A DNA stretch of 64,000 bases from an uncultured Poribacteria bacterium (GTDB lineage Bacteria > Poribacteria > WGA-4E > WGA-3G), in assembly GCA_951812525.1 (NCBI GenBank), contig OX638316.1, positions 4,830,506 to 4,894,505 of the forward strand. The letters are read 5' to 3'. Below the pieces are notes generated by a model. The model worked only from the letters and a program-made list of their open reading frames with translations, did not search any database and was not told the DNA's origin. Below, piece by piece: positions 53,090 through 63,013 of the stretch (within the stretch, counting starts at the first letter, position 1; each line of letters begins with the position of its first letter). A program made the position numbers and the translations under genes.

Positions 53090-55225
53090 ATGAAAATAGG
53101 TCGATTGTCTATCGGATATGTTATCGTTATTGTGTTGCTGGTGATGCACCTTCTGCCGGTCTGGGGTTTCAAGTATTTTCCGACTCAAGACGGGGCAAGC
53201 CATATCTACAACTCTTATGTAGTGAAGGAGTACCACAACCACGAAAACTATCGGCTACGCGAAGTTTACGAACTGAACGCTACTATCTTCCCTAACTGGA
53301 CATCCCATGCACTATTATTATTGTTGTTGTACGTTTTTCCGCCCCTTATTTGTGAACAGATAGTGCTGACACTCTGCATCGGTCTCCTTCCGCTTTCCCT
53401 CTTTTATTTTCTCAATAGCATTGCAAAAAGAAATATGGTCTTCGGACTGCTTGGGTTTATCTTTGCCTACAACTACCTGCTTCATATGGGATTCTATAAC
53501 TTTGTCCTCAGTATGTCCCTATTTTTCTTCACGATGGGTTACTGGTGGAGAGTTAAGGATAAAATCCGATTGACAAACATCATTGTCATATATGTATTGT
53601 CGTTGGTGACCTACTTCACTCATTATCACTCTTATGCGCTGCTTATCATGTCCCTGACATTTTTCCCTCTCTACTTATCGGCTTATGATGTGTTAAATCG
53701 GGTATGGGGCAATAAAGAGACATCACAGCCACTCATGCACCGAATTAAGGAGAGTGTAGCGACACACAAACCTACACTGACTTTCATAGGTAGCCTTATA
53801 CCTGCTTACTTTATCCTGTTCTCCTACTACTTCTACCTTACCAACAACCACGGGGGTAATAGCAACCATAAGGGCATTGAATGGTTAAACGACTACTTCT
53901 TCGGCATGAAATCCTTGGTTTCTTTCCAAGATGATCAAATGCTCATCGGACGTGTGCTACTGGTCTTTTTGGCTATCGCCTTTGTACTCACAGTTATTAA
54001 TAGAATCTGGCAGTGGTATCAATTCCGTGCCTCAGAGGCATGGAAAGAGACCGGCGAACGGCTCTGGACACGTGCTGTGACACAAATGGACGGATTTCTG
54101 ATCATGTCAATCCTTATCACTGTGATGTTTTACATAGCTCCTTGGTCTGGTTACAGTGGCGGTTGGATAAATGACCGGTTTCATCTGTACATATTCCTAA
54201 TTTTGATTCCATTCTTTGCCGTCAACCTGCATAGATATATAAACTACGCCGTGGCAGGAATTATTATCGCCCTATCCTTATGGCATCTCGGTTACCATGT
54301 TCACACTTACCGTCTGTTGAACCGAGACATCGCCAATGTGCTCTCGTTGGAGGGTATGGACGAGAAAGATACGATCCTCACCAGTGAACCCGGGGAATGG
54401 GGCGGTTTTTCAGATTCTCTCGGTTTTGAACCGAAATACGTTGAACCGTTCGGTCACCTTGAGTGCCTGCTGGCGGTGCATAAAGGGATCGCCTACCTCG
54501 ATAACTATGAGGCAGGAACAGACCATTTTCCGCTACGCTATAAGGAAAAAGAGGAGAGGGAAGAGAAATATTCTGCCGATTATGCTATTATCTGGCGGAC
54601 AGAATACGGTGATGTCAGCGGTTTGGAAGAAGAGTATGACCTCATCGATTCCAACGACTATAATCGACTCTATCGGCGCAAACGTACGCCACCCGATCCA
54701 GAGATGTGGGGTAGCGAATCCGTTATCTCCTTTGACATGCAGCCCGAAGATAGTCAGACAGCACCCGGACATATCCCTGTGTATCTGGATACAACTTACA
54801 CTGATGGAAAATACGGTTGGCTAACAGTGTCAGAGCGTATAAACTCACTCAACAAATTAGGGGTTGCCCAACCTTATACAGATAGTATTTTGGGGCAAGA
54901 AGATGCAGTTTTCCGTGTGGCACTGCCTAATGGAACATACGAAGTGATATGCTACTTTAGCACAAATATAGCAGATGAAGAGGATAGAGCTGAACCGTTA
55001 GAGGTAAACCTTATCGCGAATGGTGAGAAGCGGATTCAGCGATTGCAGGTGCCTGTAGGAAATGAGACGATTGACAGGCGTTACAATATTACGATTACGG
55101 ATGAACATTTAACGCAAGTGATATATACCCATGAAAAAAGCAGATACCAAAGATGGGTTTGGAGCGGTTTTACCATTCGATCAACTGATGGAGGACCGAA
55201 CTTTCGTCTTTCGGGACAAAATTGA
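53090..55225 (+). CDS. Large multi-spanning membrane protein, GT-C-like layout
   Basis: 711 residues. About 11 hydrophobic helices between 7 and 435 (VIVIVLLVMHLLPVWG, ALLLLLLYVFPPLICEQIVL, VFGLLGFIFAYNYLL, FLIMSILITVMFYIAP). The first loop after helix 1 contains FPTQDGASHIYNSYVV, an acidic segment in the place GT-C glycosyltransferases keep their catalytic Asp. The last 190 residues are a soluble beta-rich domain (VFRVALPNGTYEVICYFS) that may bind carbohydrate. The family is uncertain. Confidence 0.7.
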   Translation: MKIGRLSIGYVIVIVLLVMHLLPVWGFKYFPTQDGASHIYNSYVVKEYHNHENYRLREVYELNATIFPNWTSHALLLLLLYVFPPLICEQIVLTLCIGLLPLSLFYFLNSIAKRNMVFGLLGFIFAYNYLLHMGFYNFVLSMSLFFFTMGYWWRVKDKIRLTNIIVIYVLSLVTYFTHYHSYALLIMSLTFFPLYLSAYDVLNRVWGNKETSQPLMHRIKESVATHKPTLTFIGSLIPAYFILFSYYFYLTNNHGGNSNHKGIEWLNDYFFGMKSLVSFQDDQMLIGRVLLVFLAIAFVLTVINRIWQWYQFRASEAWKETGERLWTRAVTQMDGFLIMSILITVMFYIAPWSGYSGGWINDRFHLYIFLILIPFFAVNLHRYINYAVAGIIIALSLWHLGYHVHTYRLLNRDIANVLSLEGMDEKDTILTSEPGEWGGFSDSLGFEPKYVEPFGHLECLLAVHKGIAYLDNYEAGTDHFPLRYKEKEEREEKYSADYAIIWRTEYGDVSGLEEEYDLIDSNDYNRLYRRKRTPPDPEMWGSESVISFDMQPEDSQTAPGHIPVYLDTTYTDGKYGWLTVSERINSLNKLGVAQPYTDSILGQEDAVFRVALPNGTYEVICYFSTNIADEEDRAEPLEVNLIANGEKRIQRLQVPVGNETIDRRYNITITDEHLTQVIYTHEKSRYQRWVWSGFTIRSTDGGPNFRLSGQN

Positions 55226-55307
55226 CCGATGTTAGGATAATTGTGTTTCCAACAATAAATGCGAGATTTCTATCTTCCTCCCGCCTATCGAAATCGCACA
55301 AGTTGAC

Positions 55308-56180
55308 TCATGGTGTCCATAACGCGTCAATCTTTCCCATGATTGACGCTACTCTTTCCTGCTGGTTATGTTCGAGAACATAGAGTAAGTCCGGAAACGG
55401 GGCGGTACGGCGGTAAAAAGCACAGCGAGAATGCCATCCATCGTCAATAATGCCATCGTAGTAAGGTCTCAAATCGCCAACATCTTCTGCCGGATCACCA
55501 ACCGTGCAAGTTCCCCAATCAATAATTCCAGTAACGGTTTCTGTATCGACATCAACCAGAATGTTGTGTGAATAAAAATCTTGGTGAATAAACACCGGGG
55601 TGAAGGAAAAGATAGACGGATTTGCCAGCACCTGCTCAAAATAGGTGGTAACTTCTTCTTGCTGTCGGCGAGTAAGCCTTGGAAAGATGCAGGTTCGTAT
55701 TTTTCCCCACATCTTGGTTATCCCTTCCTGCCATGCCTGTGATGTCGTATAAACATCAGACTCAAATAAGGCTTGCACACGGTCTATAGGAAAGCGATGC
55801 AGTGCGGTGAGAAAAGCTCCTAACGGCGGTTGCCACCACGTTGCCGATTGTACTTGTGGTGAACACTGATTCAGCGGTGTTCCGTTAATGAAGGCATATC
55901 CGCCAAACACGAATGGGTAATGTTGTGTGGATTGCCCATGGTAGAGATACTGCGGAATAGGCAAGGGAACGGTAGGGGCAAGTTCGGTTAGTAAACGTAT
56001 CTCACGTACCAAGTCGCGCGCTGCGACCTGATGTTTGGGGAAACGAAAAACTATCCGTTGGTTAACCAGAAACGTCCGATTCGCCCAACCTTCGGAGAGC
56101 GGTTCCCATGTTTCAATCGGTAACTGAGGGAAGTTTTCAGTAATCGCTGCGTGGTAGTTATTCTCAGTCAGTTGGCGCAT
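55308..56180 (-). CDS. Aminoglycoside-phosphotransferase-family kinase
   Basis: 290 residues with APH/choline-kinase fold: phosphate-binding FRFPKHQVAARDLVREIRLL, catalytic loop FIHQDFYSHNILVDVDTETV and DFG-equivalent IIDWGTCTVGDPAEDVG. It could phosphorylate a small hydroxylated compound or antibiotic. GAGG lies just before the ATG. It follows the operon of methyltransferase, GNAT and ankyrin genes in the same direction. Confidence 0.9.
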   Translation of the reverse strand: MRQLTENNYHAAITENFPQLPIETWEPLSEGWANRTFLVNQRIVFRFPKHQVAARDLVREIRLLTELAPTVPLPIPQYLYHGQSTQHYPFVFGGYAFINGTPLNQCSPQVQSATWWQPPLGAFLTALHRFPIDRVQALFESDVYTTSQAWQEGITKMWGKIRTCIFPRLTRRQQEEVTTYFEQVLANPSIFSFTPVFIHQDFYSHNILVDVDTETVTGIIDWGTCTVGDPAEDVGDLRPYYDGIIDDGWHSRCAFYRRTAPFPDLLYVLEHNQQERVASIMGKIDALWTP

Positions 56181-56226
56181 ATTCCTCCATTATCAGTACC
56201 CGGTATTAAATACTAAACTCCTTATT

Positions 56227-57021
56227 CTATATCAGTGGCTTTCCCCAACTAATTCTTGCTTCTAATTGGAAACTGAGGAACCCTTCATCATCAACAAAAT
56301 CAGATAGGACATGCGATAGTTTGGTGTCAAATGCTTTGACGTTTTCGGCTCCCATGTGTTCCCTGGACATGCTTTCTCTGGAATGAAAGGACTGAACATA
56401 ATCCGTAAGCGACTGCGAGAAACTCACCGGTGTTGTTAGTTTATCTCCAAACACGTCCAGATGCCCTCTATTCACGAGTTCTTGGATTAGATCAATCCGT
56501 TCATGGTGTCTGTTGGTGGAATACTTGTGGATCAGTGAAAGTTCGGCATCCTGCCAAGGTGATTCAAGAGGTCGATCTCCATCAATGATTACGAGATAAC
56601 CATCTGTTGTTAGCACATCTTTGAATCTTGGAAAAACCACACTCCATTCCATCCAATGAATACTGGCTCCAGCTGTTATCATGTCGTAGGGTGGATACAA
56701 CTGCACTTTCTCGACAGGTCCGTGAATCCACTGGAGGTTTGGATGATTACCGTTGATGAGTGATTTCCCCGCTCGGATCATTTCCTGCGAGAAGTCAACC
56801 GCATCAACACCATCCACGTGATCAACGAGTGATCGTGCTATTTTGCCTGGACCACATCCGATGTCTAAAACTTTCCCCCGCTCATGTCCCAGTAAAGTTA
56901 GCAGGACCTCATACGTTTCATTTGGGTAGGGAGGTCGTAATTCGTATAATTCCGCTAAACTTCGGTTCTTGAATCGAGATGCGTAATCGTCCCAGTATTG
57001 TCGTGGTCTTGTGGTTTTCAT
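56227..57021 (-). CDS. Class I SAM-dependent methyltransferase
   Basis: 264 residues. Motif I: VLDIGCGPGKIARSLVD; motif II: GVDAVDFSQEMI; DMITAGASIHWMEWSVVF near residue 115 is typical of small-molecule methyltransferases. It starts four bases before the end of the upstream GNAT gene (ATGA overlap), thus coupled translation. Substrate unknown. Confidence 0.88.
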   Translation of the reverse strand: MKTTRPRQYWDDYASRFKNRSLAELYELRPPYPNETYEVLLTLLGHERGKVLDIGCGPGKIARSLVDHVDGVDAVDFSQEMIRAGKSLINGNHPNLQWIHGPVEKVQLYPPYDMITAGASIHWMEWSVVFPRFKDVLTTDGYLVIIDGDRPLESPWQDAELSLIHKYSTNRHHERIDLIQELVNRGHLDVFGDKLTTPVSFSQSLTDYVQSFHSRESMSREHMGAENVKAFDTKLSHVLSDFVDDEGFLSFQLEARISWGKPLI

Positions 57022-57890
57022 GTTTTTTCGATGGACGAGAAATCTAATTCCAACGCATCCCCTATAGGGACATAACCTATTTTCATGTATATACTATTGG
57101 AGGTCGGATTTGCTAAATCGGTATATAGGCTACAAAATGAATAGCTTTCCGAGAGGAGTTTTTTTGTAAGCAACAAAACACATGAAGTTGCATATCCTTT
57201 ACCGCGGTGCTCAGGTGGCGTGTACACAGGACCGACTGTCGTGCCATTTCTCATTCGACGGGCAACACCAGCGACAGACACCGGACCGTCGTGATCCCAT
57301 ACGTATAATTGCTGATCCTTGATGCGTTTTTCGACATGGCTTCTGGCATCCTCAAGATTGAGAGACTCACCCATTATCTCCGAAAAGGTGACGATCCACT
57401 TCGTCATGAGCCGGTGGTCATCTATATCAGCTAAACGCAACTTTCCCGGTGAAAGTGGAAGATCGGCAACATTTCTTGCTTCAAACACACGCATTTGCCT
57501 GCTTAGCTTGGCTGATACATCAGGCATGCCTTCAACCCAACAATCAGCAAAAGCCTGGGCTTCTCCTGCGGGTCCAACAGTGCCCGGTATTTGGACATCA
57601 ATTCGGCGCAGGTAGCGTACAAGATGGACCACAGCTGCTTGGATATCCGTGTCAACTCTGCTCAAAACGATCCTCTTAGGCGGTGTCATTACTACGACCC
57701 CAACGACCTTCCCCTTTTCCAAAATACTTAGGAGAAGCGGCAACTCCGGTCCGTAATAGTATGGATCTTCAGCGAGCCTATACGCTAAACCAATCGGCAA
57801 ATTGTTTTCACACTCGTTCTGTTCCAGATAGTGACTTGAAAGTGAAATAAGTTCGCTGGCATGGTCATGAGCTATTATTTCAATCGTCAT
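57018..57890 (-). CDS. GNAT-family N-acetyltransferase
   Basis: 290 residues, the GNAT fold in the second half. The CoA-binding motif is GPVYTPPEHRGKGYATSCVL and the usual C-terminal Tyr-rich helix is FCSLYTDLANPTSNSIYMKI. The first half (SLSSHYLEQNECENNLPIGL) is family-typical for the larger GNAT variants. Overlaps the ankyrin gene by four bases at its start and the methyltransferase start at its end. Confidence 0.9.
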   Translation of the reverse strand: MTIEIIAHDHASELISLSSHYLEQNECENNLPIGLAYRLAEDPYYYGPELPLLLSILEKGKVVGVVVMTPPKRIVLSRVDTDIQAAVVHLVRYLRRIDVQIPGTVGPAGEAQAFADCWVEGMPDVSAKLSRQMRVFEARNVADLPLSPGKLRLADIDDHRLMTKWIVTFSEIMGESLNLEDARSHVEKRIKDQQLYVWDHDGPVSVAGVARRMRNGTTVGPVYTPPEHRGKGYATSCVLLLTKKLLSESYSFCSLYTDLANPTSNSIYMKIGYVPIGDALELDFSSIEKT

Positions 57891-58573
57891 CTTTCTAACA
57901 CATCCAGACAGGATTTCAAGCGACGGTCATGATCGGCAAATTGTTTTAGCCACTCAACGACCGTTTTGCCATCCCCGAGTGTAGCTTGCAAATCGGCACC
58001 ATGTTCTACCAGATACTGCGTCGTTTCTACATGTCCATGACCCGCTGCGCAGTACAGCGGAAAATGCCCGTGATCTGATGTTAGATTGACATCTGCACCG
58101 CTGCCGACCAACTGTTCTACAATTTCCAGATCACCGTTTCGAGCAGCATGGTGCAAGGCTGTATCACCACGGGCATAACGCTCCTGTACTAACTTTGAGT
58201 TGTCCCGGAGCATTGCGTTGACCCGCTGCACATTGGCTAAGAAAACGGCGTATATAAACTGGCGGGCGGCTTCGCTCGATGGTTCGGCATGCGCATCCAA
58301 GCCACCATACGCAATGAGTAATGATACGACTTCCTTATTGTCTGGCACTTCTCCAGCATAGTGAATCGCATAGCCATCATGGGCTGCCAAATCCGCCCCA
58401 CAGTCTATTAGGTATCTAACAACATCATAGTGCCGTCTTAATCCGGCATGAAATATAGGACGCCATTCGTGTCTGTCGTCCTGGTTGACCAGAAGCGGAT
58501 CCTGTTCAAGGATTTTCTTCACGGCATCGAGGTCTCCGTTGGCTGCTGCGTCATGAATTGAACTCAGTTTCAT
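57887..58573 (-). CDS. Ankyrin-repeat protein
   Basis: 228 residues with about five ankyrin repeats: IHDAAANGDLDAVKKILEQD, RHYDVVRYLIDCGADLAAHD, TALHHAARNGDLEIVEQLVG, PLYCAAGHGHVETTQYLVEH. No signal peptide or membrane helix. It mediates protein-protein contacts. First gene of the three-gene overlapping operon (ankyrin, GNAT, methyltransferase). Bases 58574-58777 hold repeat B copy 2. Confidence 0.9.
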   Translation of the reverse strand: MKLSSIHDAAANGDLDAVKKILEQDPLLVNQDDRHEWRPIFHAGLRRHYDVVRYLIDCGADLAAHDGYAIHYAGEVPDNKEVVSLLIAYGGLDAHAEPSSEAARQFIYAVFLANVQRVNAMLRDNSKLVQERYARGDTALHHAARNGDLEIVEQLVGSGADVNLTSDHGHFPLYCAAGHGHVETTQYLVEHGADLQATLGDGKTVVEWLKQFADHDRRLKSCLDVLER

Positions 58574-58606
58574 ATCTATTCTCCATGTGTTAGGTTAAGC
58601 GTTTTC

Positions 58607-58735
58607 AACTATGGTAAACCTAGAAATAATTGGACATCTTTGTAGCATAAACTGTTAGTTTGTGCCTGTCTGAATGCGCATGAGTGGCATTCACACTCTT
58701 TAAGTAATATCCAATTAATTCTAATATCTACCATA
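58607..58735. repeat. Repeat B copy 2 (uninterrupted)
   Basis: Matches 34163-34265 plus 34416-34453 without the intervening MITE, thus an empty site. Contains TAGCATAAACTGTTAGTTTG and GCATTCACACTCTTTAAG. Confidence 0.75.
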
Positions 58736-58777
58736 ATTCTATTAAAGGACGTGGGAAAATTCAGTTCGCGATTTCAA

Positions 58778-59776
58778 TTACCATGCATACAGATGGGGTT
58801 CTTTTTCCCGAATCCACTCCTTCACCTGCGTCGATTCGATTTGCCGGACAATCTCTTGGCTGCCCATGAAATTGCGCCATTCTGTATCGGGAAGGAAATC
58901 CATTTTGTAAAGGATTTCCCGAATTGATTGACATATAGTGAAGATGATCTCGCCGCGCGTTTCATGATTGTTTGCTGAATCGAGTTTCTTGAGAGATGGT
59001 TCTATAATGTCTATCCATTTCGGGAGGCTTTGGGTCTGCCAGTGCAGCCATTTCCAGTATACCGGAAAACGCTGATTGAGCAGACATAGAAGCCTTAGCG
59101 TGCCTTCGACAAAAGCTCCCTGACCGATGAGCAAACCTATACCGTCCCCGCGTTTAGCTAAACGATAGGATGAATTGTAGTCGCCATTGTGCCAAATTCC
59201 CCATAGATCACTCGCGATCTTCCACTTCCAGATGTCTGCCGGGTAGTATGCCGCTTGAAAAGCGGATATGCGTTCGCTAAGGGCATTAGAAGGGTCGTAG
59301 AGAACAAAACCAGAGGACGCGTAGCAGAGGTCGTTGTCATCAGCGGCAGCCCATTCCTCGATCGTCACCGGTGGATAGGCAGATTCGTGAAAATTACGAT
59401 AGACTTCGTCAATGGTGCTTATCCGTATTGTCTTAGGTCCCAATTTAGCGGTGTCAATTCCTAAGAACTCATCTGGAATAGCCATCTCCAGCACCTGAGA
59501 AATAGAAGCACCATATTCTGCAATATCCTGTTCCGACAGCAGTAGTTGGCACTTACTCGGTCCCCAGTCATGATCGCGTGACAATTCATCATCGGCACCA
59601 AGAACGTCAGATCCTAGTCCGATGACTCCAGCACTGAGACGGAGCAGGACATCTGGAAAACGTTCTTTTAAGACGGGCAGAAAGACTTCATCAAATAAAA
59701 TTTTACAGTATACATGCCCCTTCAGCGGTAACTCATAGTTTTCAGGATTGAATTGCAAAGCGTCTTGTTCCTTCAT
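58778..59776 (-). CDS. DUF4037-type nucleotidyltransferase-like protein
   Basis: 332 residues from the second Met. Visible motif: GLGSDVLGADDELSRDHDWG (GS and paired Asp), which fits the nucleotidyltransferase fold assigned to DUF4037. The rest is helical (FQAAYYPADIWKWKIASDLW). A substrate is not known; members sometimes accompany antibiotic-resistance-like modules, and here kinase, GNAT and methyltransferase genes lie nearby. Confidence 0.82.
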   Translation of the reverse strand: MKEQDALQFNPENYELPLKGHVYCKILFDEVFLPVLKERFPDVLLRLSAGVIGLGSDVLGADDELSRDHDWGPSKCQLLLSEQDIAEYGASISQVLEMAIPDEFLGIDTAKLGPKTIRISTIDEVYRNFHESAYPPVTIEEWAAADDNDLCYASSGFVLYDPSNALSERISAFQAAYYPADIWKWKIASDLWGIWHNGDYNSSYRLAKRGDGIGLLIGQGAFVEGTLRLLCLLNQRFPVYWKWLHWQTQSLPKWIDIIEPSLKKLDSANNHETRGEIIFTICQSIREILYKMDFLPDTEWRNFMGSQEIVRQIESTQVKEWIREKEPHLYAW

Positions 59777-59843
59777 CAACTTCCTCTTAGATATGCGCTG
59801 TGTACCTTAAGCCAACTAACTGCGAAATCCACGATAAAAAATA

Positions 59844-60908
59844 TCAGCCGAGCGTATTCACCACGGCATCGCCTACTTGTGAGGTAGTCGATTGACCACC
59901 CAGGTCGGGTGGGAGGATTTTTCCGCCTTCGACTACCTTTAGCACAGCTGCATCTATCGTTTCCGCTGCTTCCACCTCACCGATAAAGCGCAACATCATC
60001 GAACCAGAAATAATTGCAGCCAACGGATTCGCGATGCCCATCCCCACGATGTCTGGTGCACTCCCATGAACAGGCTCGAACATGGATGGGAACCGACGTT
60101 GGGGGTCGATATTGCCGCTGGGAGCCAACCCCATGCTGCCTGTGATAATTGCGCCGATGTCCGTGAGGATATCCCCAAACAGGTTACTGGCGACTACGAC
60201 ATCAAAATCTTCTGGTCTTCGCACGAAATCCATACATGCTGCGTCCACAAGCAACGATTCCGTTTCTATGTCGGGATACTTTGCAGCGACTCGTTCAAAG
60301 GCTGTATCCCATACAATCATGCCGTAGCCTTGAGCGTTCGATTTGGTAATCGAAGTGACTTTTCGCTTTTTATCTCGTGCCCGCGCTTGCTCGAAAGCAT
60401 AAGTGATAATACGCTCGCAGCCGTGGCGCGTAAATACGCCAACCTGCACACCGACCTCTTCGGGAAATCCTTGGTACTGAAAGCCGCCAACGTTGGCATA
60501 CTCGCCTTCTGTGTTCTCTCTTATCACCACCAAATCAATATCCCAAGCCTCTTTGTCCTTGAGCGGTGTGTTAATGCCGGGATAGAGGACACTTGGGCGC
60601 TCACAGACGTATTGATCGAATCTACGTCGGATAGGGAGCAGAAGCCCATTGAGCGTAATGTGGTCTTGTATATCTGGGTGTCCAACTGCGCCAAGATAAA
60701 TCTGGTCGAACTCCGCCAGGGTATCAAGAGCATCCGCCGGCATCATGTGCCCATGCTTGAAATAGTAGTCTGAGCCCCAGGGGAACTCCACAAAGTCCCA
60801 TTTGATGTTATACCTGTCGCCGATAGCGTTGAGGACTTTGATGCTCTCCTCCATCACTTCTACCCCAATCCCGTCTCCTCGAATAACCGCAATCTTGTAT
60901 TCAGCCAT
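59844..60908 (-). CDS. Tartrate/D-malate dehydrogenase-type enzyme (isopropylmalate dehydrogenase family)
   Basis: 354 residues, normal length. NAD-dependent oxidative decarboxylation of a beta-hydroxy acid. Motifs: IAVIRGDGIGVEVMEESIKV, VVIRENTEGEYANVGG (substrate Arg-Glu), DAACMDFVRRPEDFDVVVAS with NLFGDILTDIGAIITGSMGL, and EPVHGSAPDIVGMGIANPLA. The GDYYFKHG-type N-terminal (GSDYYFKHGHMMP) and Glu-Gly pattern fit tartrate/D-malate dehydrogenase more than LeuB. Alone in orientation. Confidence 0.9.
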   Translation of the reverse strand: MAEYKIAVIRGDGIGVEVMEESIKVLNAIGDRYNIKWDFVEFPWGSDYYFKHGHMMPADALDTLAEFDQIYLGAVGHPDIQDHITLNGLLLPIRRRFDQYVCERPSVLYPGINTPLKDKEAWDIDLVVIRENTEGEYANVGGFQYQGFPEEVGVQVGVFTRHGCERIITYAFEQARARDKKRKVTSITKSNAQGYGMIVWDTAFERVAAKYPDIETESLLVDAACMDFVRRPEDFDVVVASNLFGDILTDIGAIITGSMGLAPSGNIDPQRRFPSMFEPVHGSAPDIVGMGIANPLAAIISGSMMLRFIGEVEAAETIDAAVLKVVEGGKILPPDLGGQSTTSQVGDAVVNTLG

Positions 60909-61114
60909 ATTTTTCCTTTTTAAAATTCCTGACCTAAAGTGTCGCCTATTGCTCTGTTAGATATGTACTTGATTCGCTGCTTGAATAGAATATTTTAACC
61001 GAATTTCTCCGATAATTCAACCGATAAAACTCCAGCTAAAGGGCATTTAGTTTCTTCACATTTTCTTGACAAGTATGTTATCATTTTGGCAAATGCGTAC
61101 TGATACGTCTATTA

Positions 61115-61201
61115 GTGATCGTAGGTTGGGTTGAGCGGCAAAACACCAAAACCCGCCTGTTTATAGCAAAATCTGAAACTTCAATGACACGTTGCTGAAT
61201 A
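61115..61201. repeat. Repeat C copy 2
   Basis: Matches 46625-46706 (GTGATCGTAGGTTGGGTTGA at the start). Upstream at 61037 GGGCATTTAGTTTCTT resembles a single MITE end. 60909-61380 has no supported gene. Confidence 0.55.
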
Positions 61202-61214
61202 GTTGTCTGAATCG

Positions 61215-61246
61215 CAGATTACACAGATTACGCAGATTACACGGAT
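61215..61246. repeat. Short tandem repeat of about 10 bases
   Basis: Three units of CAGATTACAC / CAGATTACGC / CAGATTACAC in tandem, then GGAT. No coding meaning. Confidence 0.7.
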
Positions 61247-61380
61247 GATGTGGATTATATTGCTGTGAGACTGCGTTACATTAGAAGTTGTCTAAGATGA
61301 GATTTTGTGCTATGCTCTAAGGCAGAGTGGAAAATAGGGAAACCAGATTAGCTTCTAACGAACAAGCAAAGGAAAGACCG

Positions 61381-62994
61381 ATGCCAAACACTCAAGAAAT
61401 TAGTTGGAACGCTGTTAGTAAAACGGGAGCTGTTGCCGCCGGTGGTGCAAAGGCAGTTGCAGCGGGGATCGAGATTCTGGAAGCCGGAGGAAACGCAGCA
61501 GACGCAGCGGCAGGAACAATTCTCGCGCTTAACGTTACAGACCACGGTGCGTGTTCGATTGGTGGTGAGGTGCCGCTCCTCATCTTTGACGCAGAAAAAC
61601 AGGAAGTGAAATCACTCTCTGGGCAGGGACGTGCACCGCTTTCACAAGACGCTACCGATTGGTATATGGAAAACGATATTCCGAATGGCGACATTAAAAT
61701 GGCACCAGTACCGTCGGTTGTGGATCTCTGTACGACCACGCTCAAACTATATGGGACGATGACGTTTGAGGAGATCGTCGCACCCACACTGGCACTCCTT
61801 GATGCTGGCGAGGCGGACTGGCACCCTAACTTGGCGACCACGCTCCGTCGTATGGTCGAGGAAGAACGTGGAACATCGGGAAGTCGTGAAGAAAAAGTCC
61901 AAGCCGCAAGCGATCGGTTTTACGGACGGAACGGTGTTAACAGCGATATTGCTGATGCGTTAGAAAATTCTTACATCGAAAAAGGTGGGTTCCTTCGTAA
62001 GTCGGACCTCACTGCCCACGTTACACTTGTTGAAGATCCTGTATCGGTAGAATATCGTGGGTATACGGTGTACAAGTGTGGCACTTGGACCCAAGGTCCT
62101 TATCTCTGTCAGGCACTGCGTTTACTGGAAGGCTTCGATCTTAAAGCTATGGGCAACTGCTCAACGGACTATGTGCATGCTGTTACAGAAGCTCTCAAAT
62201 TGGCGATGGCTGATCGTGATGCATATTACGGTGACCCGGAATTCGTGGATGTGCCGTTATCTGTCCTGCTCTCCGATGCTTATACCGATATTCGTCGACC
62301 ACTCATTGATATGCAAAAAGCCTCACACGAAGCACGACCGGGTGATGTAGAGAACATGCAGCCATTAAAAGCGGGTGGTGTATTCAGACCTGGAACCGGT
62401 GGAACGACGACTTGCGCCGTTGCCGATCGGTGGGGGAATGTCGTCTCTGCTACGCCCAGTGCAAACGTCTATCACGCAGGCGGTATGCTCGGTCCGACAG
62501 GCGTTAGTTACGGTAACCGCTTACGGAGTCTCAACACAACCGCAGGGCATCCGAACTGTATCCAGCCCGGAAAGCGTCCGAGAATTACCCTTACGCCTAC
62601 ACTAGTTCTTAAGGATGGGTCTCCGATTTTAGCCATTAGTGTTGCAGGCGGAGATTTACAAGACCAAGCGACGATGAACTTGTTGCTCGATTTCGTCGAA
62701 TTTGACATGCTACCGCAAGACGCTGTGATAGCACCGCGTTTCGCTACGTCGCATCACGAGGATTCGTTCGATCCGAACCCCAATCGTGCACAGACTTTTG
62801 GACAGGCAGGATCGTTGACTATCAATAACAGTGTGGGTGAAAGCGTTCAGCAAGAACTTGCTAAGCGCGGTCATCAAATCAGAGGACACGGAGGTGCTAT
62901 CGCTGCGCCAGTCATGGTCTATATCAACAAAGATGATGGGACATTCTATGCTGCTGGAGATCCGGGTGCGGGGAGGCATGCGGCGGGGCTGTAA
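61381..62994 (+). CDS. Gamma-glutamyltransferase-family protein
   Basis: 537 residues from ATG 61381 (AAAGGAAAGACCG upstream; the frame also extends upstream without a site). Motifs: VAAGIEILEAGGNAADAAAG, DHGACSIGGEVPLLIFD, and GGTTTCAVADRWGNVVSAT where Thr342 is the expected autocleavage nucleophile, then PGKRPRITLTPTLVLKDG. The proenzyme is split into two subunits by autoprocessing; it transfers or hydrolyses gamma-glutamyl groups. No signal peptide, so probably cytoplasmic and possibly a non-GSH acylase relative. Confidence 0.9.
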   Translation: MPNTQEISWNAVSKTGAVAAGGAKAVAAGIEILEAGGNAADAAAGTILALNVTDHGACSIGGEVPLLIFDAEKQEVKSLSGQGRAPLSQDATDWYMENDIPNGDIKMAPVPSVVDLCTTTLKLYGTMTFEEIVAPTLALLDAGEADWHPNLATTLRRMVEEERGTSGSREEKVQAASDRFYGRNGVNSDIADALENSYIEKGGFLRKSDLTAHVTLVEDPVSVEYRGYTVYKCGTWTQGPYLCQALRLLEGFDLKAMGNCSTDYVHAVTEALKLAMADRDAYYGDPEFVDVPLSVLLSDAYTDIRRPLIDMQKASHEARPGDVENMQPLKAGGVFRPGTGGTTTCAVADRWGNVVSATPSANVYHAGGMLGPTGVSYGNRLRSLNTTAGHPNCIQPGKRPRITLTPTLVLKDGSPILAISVAGGDLQDQATMNLLLDFVEFDMLPQDAVIAPRFATSHHEDSFDPNPNRAQTFGQAGSLTINNSVGESVQQELAKRGHQIRGHGGAIAAPVMVYINKDDGTFYAAGDPGAGRHAAGL

Positions 62995-63013
62995 TGAAAA
63001 TTAGGCTATGCAG

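Noticed and set aside
61215-61246. CRISPR-like repeat
   Set aside because: Units are contiguous 10-mers without spacers; no cas genes nearby.
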